From contig CALFDJ010000001.1 in assembly GCA_937950325.1 (NCBI GenBank), forward strand, positions 1 to 64,000: a stretch of DNA of 64,000 nucleotides. The letters are read 5' to 3'. This DNA is from an uncultured Collinsella sp. Its GTDB lineage: Bacteria; Actinomycetota; Coriobacteriia; Coriobacteriales; Coriobacteriaceae. How positions within the stretch are numbered: position 1 is the first letter of the stretch; each line of letters starts with the position of its first letter. Shown piece by piece: positions 27,131 to 35,980 of the stretch. Under the pieces are notes generated by a model, which worked only from the letters and a program-made list of their open reading frames with translations, had not been told where the DNA came from and ran no database searches. The translations under genes and the position numbers were made by a program.

Positions 27131-27835
27131 ATGGGCGTCGTCGATCCCTTTTCTGTTGCTCGGGCTGCGGGGCTTGAGCTGATCGGGAAGTCCGAGGGCC
27201 TCACGCTCACCGACGGCACGATGGAGCTGCGCGCCGATTTCACCCGCATGCTTCCGCGGCTTAAACAGGGCCGTCTGCAACAAGAGTTGCTGGTAAAGGC
27301 TGCGCGCGCAAAAGGCATCGAGCGGTCATGGGCGATTGATGCCACGGCGGGCTTTGGCGAGGATTCGCTGCTGCTGGCGGCCGCGGGCTTTACCGTCGAT
27401 CTGTATGAGCAGGATTGCGTGATCGCGGCGCTCCTCAAGGATGCCCTGGATCGCGCGGCAGATGATCCGGCGCTTGCGGTTGCCGTGTCGCGCATGCGCC
27501 TTCATGCGGGCGAGGACAGCATTGCCGGTCTTTACCATACAGCTGAGCTGATCGGGCGGGGCGAGCTTGCCGCCCCCGACGTGGTGTATCTGGACCCCAT
27601 GTTTCCCGAGCGCGCCAAGAGCGCGGCGGTGAAAAAGAAGTTTCAACTCTTGCACCATTTGGAGCAGCCGTGTGCCGATGAGGAGGCGCTGGTCGAGGCT
27701 GCGCTTGCGGTGCATCCGCGCAAGGTCGTTATCAAGCGGCCGGTGAAGGGCCCGCTGCTTGCCGGCGTTAAGCCGAGCTATCAACTTGCGGGCAAGGCCG
27801 TTCGTTACGATGTTTTGGTGCCGCCGCGTCCGTAG
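27131..27835 (+). CDS. rsmJ: RsmJ-like 16S rRNA m2G methyltransferase
   Basis: This 234-residue SAM enzyme resembles RsmJ, which methylates G1516 in 16S rRNA. Marks are AIDATAGFGEDSLLLAAAG (SAM site, about residue 73), VVYLDPMFPERAKSA (the catalytic N/DPxF-like motif) and VKGPLLAGVKPSYQLAGKA near the end. RBS AAGGAG is six bases upstream of the ATG. It seems to stand alone, or behind the small membrane protein gene. Confidence 0.82.
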   Translation: MGVVDPFSVARAAGLELIGKSEGLTLTDGTMELRADFTRMLPRLKQGRLQQELLVKAARAKGIERSWAIDATAGFGEDSLLLAAAGFTVDLYEQDCVIAALLKDALDRAADDPALAVAVSRMRLHAGEDSIAGLYHTAELIGRGELAAPDVVYLDPMFPERAKSAAVKKKFQLLHHLEQPCADEEALVEAALAVHPRKVVIKRPVKGPLLAGVKPSYQLAGKAVRYDVLVPPRP

Positions 27836-27883
27836 CTTGCGTGCGATGGCTGGCACTCCGTCAGTGCCGTGCCGATGCGGCGC

Positions 27884-28186
27884 CTATTTCCAAGGGTGCG
27901 ACGTCAGGTGCCAGCCGCCGCAGTATTCGCATTTGTAGCAGGCCAGCCCGCGGCGTCCGCGGTTTTCGCAGTCAGCCATAACTGCCTCGGCCTCGGCGCG
28001 CGTGTCGTAACGGTTTTTGCGCTCGCACGATTTGTAGCGCCAGGCTTCATCGCGCTCGGCGTCCAGGGCGTCGCGGCGCTCGTCCTCGCGTGCAAACAGG
28101 TCGCTCATATCGCCGCCGGTAGCAGCGCTCAAAAACTCGCTTTTGGCCTTTGACCAGGCGGCTCGCTTTTTGCTTCCCATCTGCAT
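27884..28186 (-). CDS. conserved small protein with C-terminal zinc-finger-like motif
   Basis: A 100-residue, highly charged protein. The last third reads KNRYDTRAEAEAVMADCENR and then CYKCEYCGGWHLT; the CxxCxxC and His cluster looks able to bind zinc. Similar tails are common in uncharacterised actinobacterial and phage proteins. The ATG at 28186 is preceded by GAGAGGGG; the frame reaches 28201. It is convergent with rsmJ and divergent from the GNAT gene. Function unknown. Confidence 0.6.
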   Translation of the reverse strand: MQMGSKKRAAWSKAKSEFLSAATGGDMSDLFAREDERRDALDAERDEAWRYKSCERKNRYDTRAEAEAVMADCENRGRRGLACYKCEYCGGWHLTSHPWK

Positions 28187-28204
28187 CGCGCCCCTCTCCA
28201 AACG

Positions 28205-28236
28205 TTGGTATCATTGCTCAACCAAAGTGATACCAA
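28205..28236. promoter_or_regulatory. TTGGTATCA inverted repeat between divergent genes
   Basis: TTGGTATCA (28205-28213) and TGATACCAA (28228-28236) are separated by 14 bp. The site lies about 20 bp from both divergent starts and could be an operator for the GNAT gene or the small zinc protein. Confidence 0.45.
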
Positions 28237-28254
28237 TAAACGTGAGGTTGCCGC

Positions 28255-28746
28255 GTGATGATCAGAAAAACCCTCGATACCGACATTCCCGCCGTCATGG
28301 CTATCTATGACGCCGCCCGCGCCTTTATGCGCGCGCATGGCAACGCCACGCAGTGGCCCGAGGGCACGCCTTCGGCCGAGCAACTGGCTGCCGATATCGC
28401 TGCCGATGGCAGCTATGTGTGCGAAGTCGACGGCCGTGTGGTGGCGACGTTTGCCTTTTTGCCGGGTCCGGACGAGTGCTATGACGTAATTGAGGACGGG
28501 CAATGGCGCAGCGACACTCCGTACGCCGTGCTGCACCGTGTGGCGTCCGACGGCACCGTGCACGGTATCGCGGCCGCGATGTTTGCCTTTGCCAAGGAGC
28601 GCGCCGATCACCTGCGTATCGACACGCATCAAGACAACCTGCCCATGCAGGGCGCGAGTATTAAGGCGGGATTCGAGCGTGCCGGCGTCGTGTATGTGTC
28701 GGACGGCACGCCGCGCGTCGCGTTCGATTGGCTGCGCGAGGCATAA
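28255..28746 (+). CDS. GNAT-family N-acetyltransferase
   Basis: A 163-residue acetyltransferase-like protein. It begins IRKTLDTDIPAVMAIYDAA as usual for GNAT domains, has the beta4 strand YVCEVDGRVVATFAF and a coenzyme-A helix region near VLHRVASDGTVHGIAAAMFAFA. Later residues (LRIDTHQDNLPMQ) carry the conserved Asn of the fold. The start is GTG 28255 or ATG 28258; a GAGG is 8 or 11 bases upstream. Substrate unknown. Confidence 0.82.
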   Translation: MMIRKTLDTDIPAVMAIYDAARAFMRAHGNATQWPEGTPSAEQLAADIAADGSYVCEVDGRVVATFAFLPGPDECYDVIEDGQWRSDTPYAVLHRVASDGTVHGIAAAMFAFAKERADHLRIDTHQDNLPMQGASIKAGFERAGVVYVSDGTPRVAFDWLREA

Positions 28747-28773
28747 GAGCGAGGGCGCGCATCAACAATTCGT

Positions 28774-28813
28774 GCGAACGAAAATGGCCCCGGGTGGGGC
28801 TATTTTCGTTCGC
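28774..28813 (+). terminator. strong hairpin after the GNAT gene
   Basis: An 18-bp stem with one G-T pair (GCGAACGAAAATGGCCCC with its complement) encloses GGGT. Confidence 0.65.
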
Positions 28814-28999
28814 TGCGCTGATTTAAAGCCGGCTTTCGCAAGGCGCGAACCTACGAAAATCGCCGCGCGGCAACGCAGGGCGATGAGCTCGGTCGGGGGA
28901 TAGGGCCCGCTTCGCCCGCCGGCCCGTACATTGTATCATCCAGTGTGGAACGAGGATGCCCGTTGCCGCATGCGATGGGCTTGCAATAAGAGGAGAGCC

Positions 29000-31003
29000 A
29001 TGTCGAAGCAAGCGGTCGTTGGAATCTTGGCGCATGTCGATGCCGGCAAGACCACGTTGGCCGAGGCCATGTTGTTCAACGCGGGCCGCATTCGCAGGCG
29101 CGGACGCGTGGACGATGGCGACTCGCATCTGGATGCGAACGCAATCGAGCGTGAGCGCGGCATTACGATCTTCTCGTCGCAGGCCGTGCTCGACCATGGC
29201 GATACCCACGTCATGCTCGTGGATGCACCGGGGCATGTCGATTTTTCTGCCGAGGCGGAGCGCACGCTGCGCGCGCTCGACTACGCGATTTTAGTTGTGG
29301 GCGCCAACGATGGCGTACAGGGGCACACCGAAACCCTGTGGCGCCTGCTCGCGCGCTATGAGATCCCGACGTTCATCTATATCAACAAAATCGATTTGGA
29401 GAATCCCGGCCGCGATGTTTTGCTGGCACAGCTTGGGCAGCGTCTTTCCGAGGGCTGCCTGGATGCCAACGAATTGTTGGCGGGCGGCACCATTCAGGAG
29501 GACGCTGCTGCGTTGGATGAAGCGGCTTTCGACGAGTTTCTCGACGCAGGGGAGCTTTCGACTGCCACGCTTTCGCGGCTGGTCGCAGAGCGAAAGTTGT
29601 TTCCCTGCTTTGCGGGCTCGGCGCTCAAGGACCAGGGTGTGGCAGAGCTACTCGACGGCATATGCGCTCTGATGCGCGAGCGAACATGGCCCCAGGAGTT
29701 CGCCGCGCGTGTCTACCGCGTGAGTCGTGGAGACCGTGGCGAGCGTCTTACCTGGGTCAAGGTGACGGGCGGCACGCTGCATGCCAAGCAGATGATTGGC
29801 GGACGTTCCGGTGCCGAGGCATGGGAGCAAAAGGTCGATCAGGTACGCATCTATAACGGCGAGAAGTATGAGCTTGCCCAAGAAGTTGCTGCTGGCGGTA
29901 TTTGTGCCGTGACGGGTCTTGCGCACGTTCGCCCGGGGGACGCCCTGGGCGCGGAGCCCGCGTGCGATGCGCCTGTCATCGCTCCGGTCCTCACCTATAC
30001 GGTGCTTCCGGGCGAACACGATGTCCATGCGGTGTTCAAAGCGCTGACTGAGTTGGCGGACGAAGATCCCATGCTCGGCGTAAGCTGGAACACGCATCTT
30101 GAACAAATACATCTGCAGCTCATGGGCGCCGTGCAACTCGAGGTCGTGCAGCGAGTGTTGGCCGATCGCTTTGGCCTTTCGGTTGCGTTTGAGTCTGGCG
30201 GCATTCTCTATAAGGAGACTATTTCGCAGCCGGTCGAGGGCGTGGGCCACTTTGAGCCACTGCGCCACTATGCCGAGGTGCATCTGCGTCTGGAACCGTT
30301 GCCAGCGGGTTCAGGCGTGCAGTTTGGCACCGTGACCTCGACCGACGAGCTCGATCTTAACTGGCAGCGTTTGGCGCTCACCAACGCCATGGAGCGCGAT
30401 CACCTGGGCGTGCTGACCGGTTCGCCCATCACCGATGTACGCATTACGCTCGCGGGCGGCCGCGCGCATGCCAAACACACCGAGGGCGGCGATTTTCGCC
30501 AGGCCACGTACCGCGCGATTCGCCAGGGTTTGATGCGGGCGCGCGAGGCCGGCGCAGCCGTGCTGCTGGAGCCGTGGTACCACTTTGAGCTCGAGGTGCC
30601 GGGGGAGTGCGTGGGCCGGGCGCTCTCGGATGCCACGCGCATGGGTGCCGAGTACGAGCCGCCGACGATGGCGGGAGACCGGGCGAAGCTTGTGGGTCGC
30701 GTGCCGGCATCCGAGGTGCAGGACTATGCCCTGGAGGTAGCTGCCTACACGAGTGGTCGCGGACATCTGTACCTAGAGTTTGCCGGCTATGCGGCTTGCC
30801 ATGATGCCGAGCGCGTCATCGAGACGGCCGCCTATGAGCCCGAGGCCGATCTGCCCAACACGCCCGATTCGGTCTTTTGCTCTCACGGCGCTGGCTACAC
30901 CGTCAAGTGGTACGACGTCCCCGAGGCAGCCCACGTAAAGGTTGATCCCACCACCTTCCGCCCCTGGCGAACAGCAGACGCCGAGTTTTTCGGCCACATG
31001 TGA
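29000..31003 (+). CDS. TetM-like ribosomal-protection-type GTPase
   Basis: This 667-residue translational GTPase is close in plan to TetM/TetO and EF-G. G1 AHVDAGKTTLAEAML, G2 RERGITIFSS, G3 DAPGHVDFSAE and G4 NKIDL are intact, followed by the EF-G-like domains II-V. It is slightly longer than TetM (about 640). In the C-terminal part I do not see a decisive match to the loop that displaces tetracycline, so drug resistance is not shown. Many Clostridia and Coriobacteriia carry such chromosomal homologues of unclear role. RBS GGAG precedes ATG 29000. Its TGA stop is formed by the first bases of a palindromic repeat. Confidence 0.85.
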   Translation: MSKQAVVGILAHVDAGKTTLAEAMLFNAGRIRRRGRVDDGDSHLDANAIERERGITIFSSQAVLDHGDTHVMLVDAPGHVDFSAEAERTLRALDYAILVVGANDGVQGHTETLWRLLARYEIPTFIYINKIDLENPGRDVLLAQLGQRLSEGCLDANELLAGGTIQEDAAALDEAAFDEFLDAGELSTATLSRLVAERKLFPCFAGSALKDQGVAELLDGICALMRERTWPQEFAARVYRVSRGDRGERLTWVKVTGGTLHAKQMIGGRSGAEAWEQKVDQVRIYNGEKYELAQEVAAGGICAVTGLAHVRPGDALGAEPACDAPVIAPVLTYTVLPGEHDVHAVFKALTELADEDPMLGVSWNTHLEQIHLQLMGAVQLEVVQRVLADRFGLSVAFESGGILYKETISQPVEGVGHFEPLRHYAEVHLRLEPLPAGSGVQFGTVTSTDELDLNWQRLALTNAMERDHLGVLTGSPITDVRITLAGGRAHAKHTEGGDFRQATYRAIRQGLMRAREAGAAVLLEPWYHFELEVPGECVGRALSDATRMGAEYEPPTMAGDRAKLVGRVPASEVQDYALEVAAYTSGRGHLYLEFAGYAACHDAERVIETAAYEPEADLPNTPDSVFCSHGAGYTVKWYDVPEAAHVKVDPTTFRPWRTADAEFFGHM

Positions 31004-31029
31004 CAAAGGGACAGCTCCTTTGTCACATG
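30997..31029. repeat. CATGTGACAAAGG palindrome, copy 1
   Basis: Arms CATGTGACAAAGG/CCTTTGTCACATG surround GACAGCT. The ATGTGA of the left arm supplies the last Met codon and the stop of the GTPase gene. It is the same family as 34725-34757 and 35981-36015. Confidence 0.75.
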
Positions 31030-31034
31030 CTATT

Positions 31035-31061
31035 GGTATAACTCGGTATAAGTTGGTATAA
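31035..31061 (+). promoter_or_regulatory. three GGTATAA direct repeats, 10-bp phase
   Basis: GGTATAA occurs at 31035, 31045 and 31055, exactly 10 bp apart, about 36-62 bp before the ATPase gene start. One face of the helix would show all three. They could be an operator or iteron-like site for the ATPase or another regulator; any also works as a -10-like box. Confidence 0.5.
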
Positions 31062-31096
31062 CTATTACCAGGGTTTGCCAATCCGAGGAGGCCGAC

Positions 31097-32215
31097 ATGA
31101 ATCCAAATCCCTTTAAGCCAACGGCAGGCAAGCGGCCTCCGATACTCATTGGTCGCGAGCCGGTCATCGAAGATTTTCAGGAAGGGCTCGATAACGGCGC
31201 CGGAGCGCCGGGCAGGCTCATGCTCATTACGGGGAACCGCGGCTGCGGCAAGACAGTTCTCCTGCGGGAGCTGCAACGTCTAGCCAATGAGCGCGGATGG
31301 GCGGTTGTCTCCGATTCCGCTTCGCTTGGCTTATGCGACCGCTTGGCCGATACGCTTCGCTCGAATAAACCCGTTGTGACGTCAATGGAGTTTGCTCCGT
31401 CGTTTGGCCGGATGTCGGTCGAGGCGGCGCGAGCAAAGGGCGAGACGTTGCGCGGGCTGGTCAACGAGCGCCTCAAGAGGCTCGGTCCAGGCCAGGGCAT
31501 ACTGTTTGCGATTGACGAGGCGCAATCTGCGTCTATCGAGGAACTGGCGGCTCTTGCCGTTCTCTATCAGCAGGTGCTCGGAGATCAAGATGCCACGGGC
31601 CTGCCCGATAGCGACCAGCGCGGTCTTGCGCTGGTGTTCGCCGGCTTACCCAGTATAGTTGACGACCTGCTCGAAGAGCCGAGCGTGACGTTTTTGCGGC
31701 GTGCCCAGCAGCGTACGCTGGGGGCGATATCCTTGCCCAAGGTGCGTGATTCATATATCCAGACGGTCAAAGACGCTGGTCTTTACGTTGATGCGGAGAC
31801 GGCGGACCTTGCGGCGCGCAAGAGCATGGGGCATCCCTATATGGTCCAGCTGGTGGGATATTACATGTGGCGGGCTGCTGTCCGGCGTGGCTCGCAGGCC
31901 ATTGAAGTGTGCGATGTCGAGGCTGGCTACGCCGATGCCGTCTCTGAGTTCTATGAAGCGGTCGACGCTCCCTTGTATTACGGGTTGCGCAGTCCGCATC
32001 GTCTCTTTATCGAGGCCATGGCGGCTGACGAGGGCAAACCGACGCGCATGGCGGATATCATTGAGCGTTGCAATCGCACCCAGAGCTGGGCGAGTAAATA
32101 TCGTGCAAGCCTGATTCGCGAGCGCATCATCGAGGCTGCCGGATACGGCCTCGTCCGGTTTACCGTGCCCATGCTGGGCGCGTACATTCGCGATCGAGTT
32201 ATATGGCATGAGTAG
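31097..32215 (+). CDS. AAA ATPase with C-terminal winged helix, paralogue 1
   Basis: This 372-residue ATPase belongs to the group often called archaeal-type or ORC/STAND-like AAA. After the opening NPFKPTAGKRPPILIGRE, Walker A is GNRGCGKT (about residues 47-54) and Walker B ILFAIDEAQ (about 136). A sensor-like block VTFLRRAQQR and MGHPYMVQLVGYYMW follow, and the C-terminal 80 residues look like a winged helix (ADIIERCNRTQSWASKYRASL). It is clearly paralogous to the gene at 34763-35863. Its last 8 bases overlap the ATG of the UvrA2 frame (32208-32215), so the two are probably cotranslated. Partner and role unknown. Confidence 0.8.
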   Translation: MNPNPFKPTAGKRPPILIGREPVIEDFQEGLDNGAGAPGRLMLITGNRGCGKTVLLRELQRLANERGWAVVSDSASLGLCDRLADTLRSNKPVVTSMEFAPSFGRMSVEAARAKGETLRGLVNERLKRLGPGQGILFAIDEAQSASIEELAALAVLYQQVLGDQDATGLPDSDQRGLALVFAGLPSIVDDLLEEPSVTFLRRAQQRTLGAISLPKVRDSYIQTVKDAGLYVDAETADLAARKSMGHPYMVQLVGYYMWRAAVRRGSQAIEVCDVEAGYADAVSEFYEAVDAPLYYGLRSPHRLFIEAMAADEGKPTRMADIIERCNRTQSWASKYRASLIRERIIEAAGYGLVRFTVPMLGAYIRDRVIWHE

Positions 32216-34721
32216 GGTGATAAGGGTGACGGAACAGAAGATGAGCCCGCAGGCTATCGAGGTACGTGGCGCACGTGTCCATAACCTCAAGGACATCGAT
32301 ATTGATATCCCGCTGGGAAGGCTCGTGGGTATTGCCGGCGTGTCGGGCTCGGGCAAGAGTTCGCTGGCACTCGGGGTTCTTTATGCCGAGGGCTCGCGTC
32401 GCTACTTGGAAGCACTCAGCACCTATACTCGCCGTCGCCTGACACAGGCCGAACACGCCCAGGTGGACGAGGTACTGCACGTGCCAGCGGCGCTCGCATT
32501 GCATCAGCGCCCGAGCGTGCCGGGCGTGCGCTCGACCTTTGGTACCATGACCGAGCTCAACAATAGCCTGCGTCTGCTCTTTAGCCGTTGCGCCCATCAC
32601 GTGTGCCCGCACTGCGGGGCGCGTGTGGAGCCGAGCCTTAACGTGGCTGCGGGCCTGTCGCTCACGTGTCCGACATGCGGCCGCGAGTTCTACGCGCCGA
32701 GTGCCGAGGATTTGGCTTTCAATAGCGGCGGTGCGTGCCCTACCTGCGGCGGCACCGGTGTCATGCGCGAGGTAGACGAGGCGAGCCTGGTGCCCGACGA
32801 GTCAAAGACCATCAACGAGGGTGCGGTGCTTCCCTGGGGCACGCTCATGTGGGACCTGATGAAGCAGGTGGCCGGCGAGATGGGTGTGCGCACCGACGTG
32901 CCGTTTAACCAGCTCACGCCTCAAGAGTGCGACATCGTGTTTCACGGCCCGGCGGTTAAGAAGCACATTCTCTACGTTCCCAAAAACGGCGAGGGCGCCA
33001 CGCCGCTCGACTTTACCTATTACAACGCCGTCTATACCGTTGAGAATGCGCTCGCCAAGGTTAAGGACGATAAGGGGCTTAAGCGTGTGGCTCGCTTTTT
33101 GCGCGAGGGACCATGCCGTGACTGCGCCGGCACGCGTCTCTCCGAGGCTGCGCGCCAGCCCCAGGTGCGCGGTATCAATCTGGCTCAGGCCGCGGCCATG
33201 ACGCTTGGTGATGCGATCGAGTGGGTGCGCGGGGTGCCCGCATCCTTGCCGGCCGAGATGCGGCCCATGGCGACGGATATCTGCGATTCGTTTTTGAGCA
33301 CGGCTCGTCGTCTGGTCGACCTGGGTCTCGATTACCTTTCGCTCGATCGCGCCGGTGCCACGCTCTCCACGGGTGAGCGCCAGCGCGTGCAACTCGCCCG
33401 CGTGGTGCGCAACCGATCGACAGGCGTGCTCTATGTGCTGGACGAGCCCTCAATTGGCTTGCATCCTGCCAATGTCGACGGCTTGGTGGGCGTAATGCGC
33501 GACCTGGTGGATGACGGCAATACCGTGGTTGTTGTCGACCACGATACACGTGTGCTGGTGGAGGCTGATTATCTGGTCGAGATGGGCCCCGTTGCCGGAG
33601 CAGGCGGCGGCAACGTAATCGCCGCTGGTACGGTAGACGAGGTCGAGCAATCGCAGGGCAGCCGCATCGCCCCGTTTTTGCGCGCAGAATCCAAGCGCTT
33701 GCGTCCGCAGGTGGCTGACGACGAGATGTTCGACCAGGGCCATATCCGCATGGCGACCGATACCATCCATACCGTCAAGCCACTCGAAGTCGATATCCCG
33801 CGCGGCCGTCTCGTCGCGGTGACGGGCGTTTCGGGTTCGGGCAAGACGACGTTGGTGCTCGAGACGCTCATCCCGGCGCTTAAGGCGCAGGCAGCCGGCG
33901 AGCGCCTGCCGGGGCACGTGCGTTGGGTCGATGCCGAGGGCATTGCACGTGCCAACCTGATTGACGCCACGCCCATCGGTGCCAACGTGCGCTCGACGGT
34001 AGCGACCTATGCCGACATCCATGATGAGCTGCGCCGCGCCTTCGCCCGTACGCCCGAGGCCAAGGCAGCCGGCTACAAGGCGGGTGCCTTTAGCTATAAC
34101 ACTGGCGCCTTGCGCTGCCCTACGTGCGACGGCACGGGCTCGATATCGCTCGACGTGCAGTTTTTGCCCGATGTCGAGATCGTCTGCCCGGCATGCCGTG
34201 GTTCGCGCTACGCCGAGGCCGCCTCGCATATCCATCGCGAGGGCAAGGACGGGAGCTTGCTTACGTTGCCGCAGCTCATGGACATGAGTGTGGACGAGGC
34301 CATCGACGCCACGGTGGGGCTCAAGAAAGTTCAGACGCGCTTGCAGACCTTGCACGACCTTGGCTTGGGCTATCTCACGCTCGGTGAGCCCACGCCGGCG
34401 CTTTCGGGCGGCGAGGCGCAGCGTCTTAAGCTCGCGAGCGAGATGGGACGCGTGCAGGATGATGCCGTATTTGTGTTCGACGAGCCCACGATCGGCCTGC
34501 ATCCGCTCGATGTTCAGGTGTTGCTGAATGTGTTCGACGGCCTTGTTGCCAAAGGCGCCACGGTTATCGTGATCGAACACGATCTCGACCTTATCCGTAA
34601 CGCCGATTACGTGATCGACATGGGCCCGGGCGGTGGCGACGCCGGCGGGCAAATCGTCTGCGCCGGTACGCCGGGCGACATCGCGGCCTGCTCCGCAAGC
34701 ATCACCGGCCGCTACCTATAA
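32208..34721 (+). CDS. UvrA2-type excinuclease paralogue
   Basis: An 837-residue twin ABC ATPase of the short UvrA class II. It has two ATP-binding halves (GVSGSGKSSLALGVLYAEG; GVSGSGKTTLVLETLIPAL), signature LSTGERQRVQLARV/LSGGEAQRLKLASE, and zinc modules CPHCGAR/CPTCGREF, CPTCGGTG, CRDCAGTR and CPTCDGTG/CPACRGS. It is about 100 residues shorter than housekeeping UvrA, and the UvrB-interacting region seems reduced. UvrA2 proteins are linked to tolerance of DNA-binding drugs. The start overlaps the upstream ATPase gene; GTG 32226 or ATG 32241 are alternatives. The operon with an AAA ATPase is unusual. Confidence 0.88.
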   Translation: MSRVIRVTEQKMSPQAIEVRGARVHNLKDIDIDIPLGRLVGIAGVSGSGKSSLALGVLYAEGSRRYLEALSTYTRRRLTQAEHAQVDEVLHVPAALALHQRPSVPGVRSTFGTMTELNNSLRLLFSRCAHHVCPHCGARVEPSLNVAAGLSLTCPTCGREFYAPSAEDLAFNSGGACPTCGGTGVMREVDEASLVPDESKTINEGAVLPWGTLMWDLMKQVAGEMGVRTDVPFNQLTPQECDIVFHGPAVKKHILYVPKNGEGATPLDFTYYNAVYTVENALAKVKDDKGLKRVARFLREGPCRDCAGTRLSEAARQPQVRGINLAQAAAMTLGDAIEWVRGVPASLPAEMRPMATDICDSFLSTARRLVDLGLDYLSLDRAGATLSTGERQRVQLARVVRNRSTGVLYVLDEPSIGLHPANVDGLVGVMRDLVDDGNTVVVVDHDTRVLVEADYLVEMGPVAGAGGGNVIAAGTVDEVEQSQGSRIAPFLRAESKRLRPQVADDEMFDQGHIRMATDTIHTVKPLEVDIPRGRLVAVTGVSGSGKTTLVLETLIPALKAQAAGERLPGHVRWVDAEGIARANLIDATPIGANVRSTVATYADIHDELRRAFARTPEAKAAGYKAGAFSYNTGALRCPTCDGTGSISLDVQFLPDVEIVCPACRGSRYAEAASHIHREGKDGSLLTLPQLMDMSVDEAIDATVGLKKVQTRLQTLHDLGLGYLTLGEPTPALSGGEAQRLKLASEMGRVQDDAVFVFDEPTIGLHPLDVQVLLNVFDGLVAKGATVIVIEHDLDLIRNADYVIDMGPGGGDAGGQIVCAGTPGDIAACSASITGRYL

Positions 34722-34724
34722 CCG

Positions 34725-34757
34725 AATGTGACAAAGGGACTGCCCCTTTGTCACATT
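34725..34757. repeat. TGTGACAAAGGG palindrome, copy 2
   Basis: AATGTGACAAAGGG/CCCTTTGTCACATT arms around ACTGC form a nearly perfect 33-bp palindrome. It sits between the convergent UvrA2 and ATPase genes and may end both transcripts. Confidence 0.8.
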
Positions 34758-34762
34758 GATTT

Positions 34763-35863
34763 CTATTTCACGCATTGAGCTGCGAGATAGTCGCGGAAGA
34801 ATGGCAATTCAAAAGCGACGATTCCGCGCCCGCGTTCTCCAATGATGCCGGCATCTATCATGCGGCGTCGGTAGCGGGAGACCTGCTGCGGCGAACGCTT
34901 AAGGCGCTCGACAAGGTCAGCGGTGGTGGACTCTTCCTCGTCATCGAGCATGGCGATGAGGAATCGCTTGTCCTCTGCAGTGAGTTCCCGATAGGTTGCC
35001 GCGAGGATTCGGTCGTCCATCTCGTCGCGCGCGATTTTGATTCCCAGGTCAAAGTCGCGTGACGAGATTTCCTTCGAATCGCTTGTGAGATCCCAGGCAC
35101 GGTAGCCTACAAGTTGCAATAGGAAGGGAAAACCAGAGATCGAGCGAACGGCTCTATCGATTCCCTCAGCATCTGCCAGGCGATCGTTTTCCTGAATTGT
35201 GCGAATCAAGGCCTCGCGCACGTCATAGTCGGCAATGCGACCCAGATGATATTGTTGGGCGCGGCGAAGGAACGAGACCGTCTTGTGGTTCAGTAGCGTC
35301 GATACGTTGTTGGGAAGTCCCGCCATGAGCAGGGCGACGCGTTTCCCATCGGTCACAAAGTGCTGATACGACGCTGCGAGCTGAATCATCTCGTCGAGTG
35401 TCGGGTCCACCTCGTCAACCGTGACGAGCAGACCGGTGCCGGCCTCGTTGAGCTGGTCGATGATGTCGCTCATGCGATAACGCCAGGTTGAGGCATCGTG
35501 AACGCGATTGACCTCGATGCTGCCGAGCGGTGCAATTCCGAGACCGGTGACTTCGAAGTGGCTGGACGGGTCGATGAGATGGGCTGCGGCATGTTTCGCC
35601 CCGAACTCGATTTCCTCAAGCATTCCCGGGAGCGCGGTCGTCTTTACGGCTATCCAGCCGTGGGATTCCGCCCTTGTCGCGAGCGACGACATGAGAGCGG
35701 TTTTGCCGGTTCCACGCGCGCCTGAGAAGATCGAGGTCAATTCTGGGCACCTGCGCTGGCTCAAGAAAGCACGGTCCAAATCCCGAATAATTTGTTGTCT
35801 GCCAGCGAGATGGGCAGGAACCTCACCAAAACTGGGGGTAAACGGGTTCTCGGGATATTCCAC
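34763..35863 (-). CDS. AAA ATPase with C-terminal winged helix, paralogue 2
   Basis: A 366-residue homologue of the ATPase at 31097. It has NPFTPSFGEVPAHLAGR at the start, Walker A GARGTGKT (about 48-55), Walker B LLVTVDEVD (about 144), the shared blocks VSFLRRAQQYHLGRI and GFPFLLQLVGYRAW, and a winged-helix tail (TTADLVERLKRSPQQVSRYR). The start is GTG 35863 behind AAGGAGG. It faces the UvrA2 gene convergently, so UvrA2 is bracketed by two paralogues of opposite orientation. AT-rich DNA (35885-35925) upstream probably holds its promoter. Role unknown. Confidence 0.8.
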   Translation of the reverse strand: MEYPENPFTPSFGEVPAHLAGRQQIIRDLDRAFLSQRRCPELTSIFSGARGTGKTALMSSLATRAESHGWIAVKTTALPGMLEEIEFGAKHAAAHLIDPSSHFEVTGLGIAPLGSIEVNRVHDASTWRYRMSDIIDQLNEAGTGLLVTVDEVDPTLDEMIQLAASYQHFVTDGKRVALLMAGLPNNVSTLLNHKTVSFLRRAQQYHLGRIADYDVREALIRTIQENDRLADAEGIDRAVRSISGFPFLLQLVGYRAWDLTSDSKEISSRDFDLGIKIARDEMDDRILAATYRELTAEDKRFLIAMLDDEEESTTADLVERLKRSPQQVSRYRRRMIDAGIIGERGRGIVAFELPFFRDYLAAQCVK

Positions 35864-35980
35864 AATGCCCTCCTTTCACACCGCCGTTTAACTTCATTTT
35901 ACTTTAGTTAATTCTGATTAAAAGTGAGGGCTCTTTATCTTGAGCATCAATTAGGCGTGTGTGCTATCGGCGTGGCGCTT

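Noticed and set aside
29000..31003. acquired tetracycline resistance gene
   Set aside because: Only the TetM-like plan is visible; no mobile element or regulatory leader peptide was found, so resistance is not claimed.
31035..31061. replication origin iterons
   Set aside because: Only three short repeats, no DnaA boxes or replication gene set; kept as a regulatory site.
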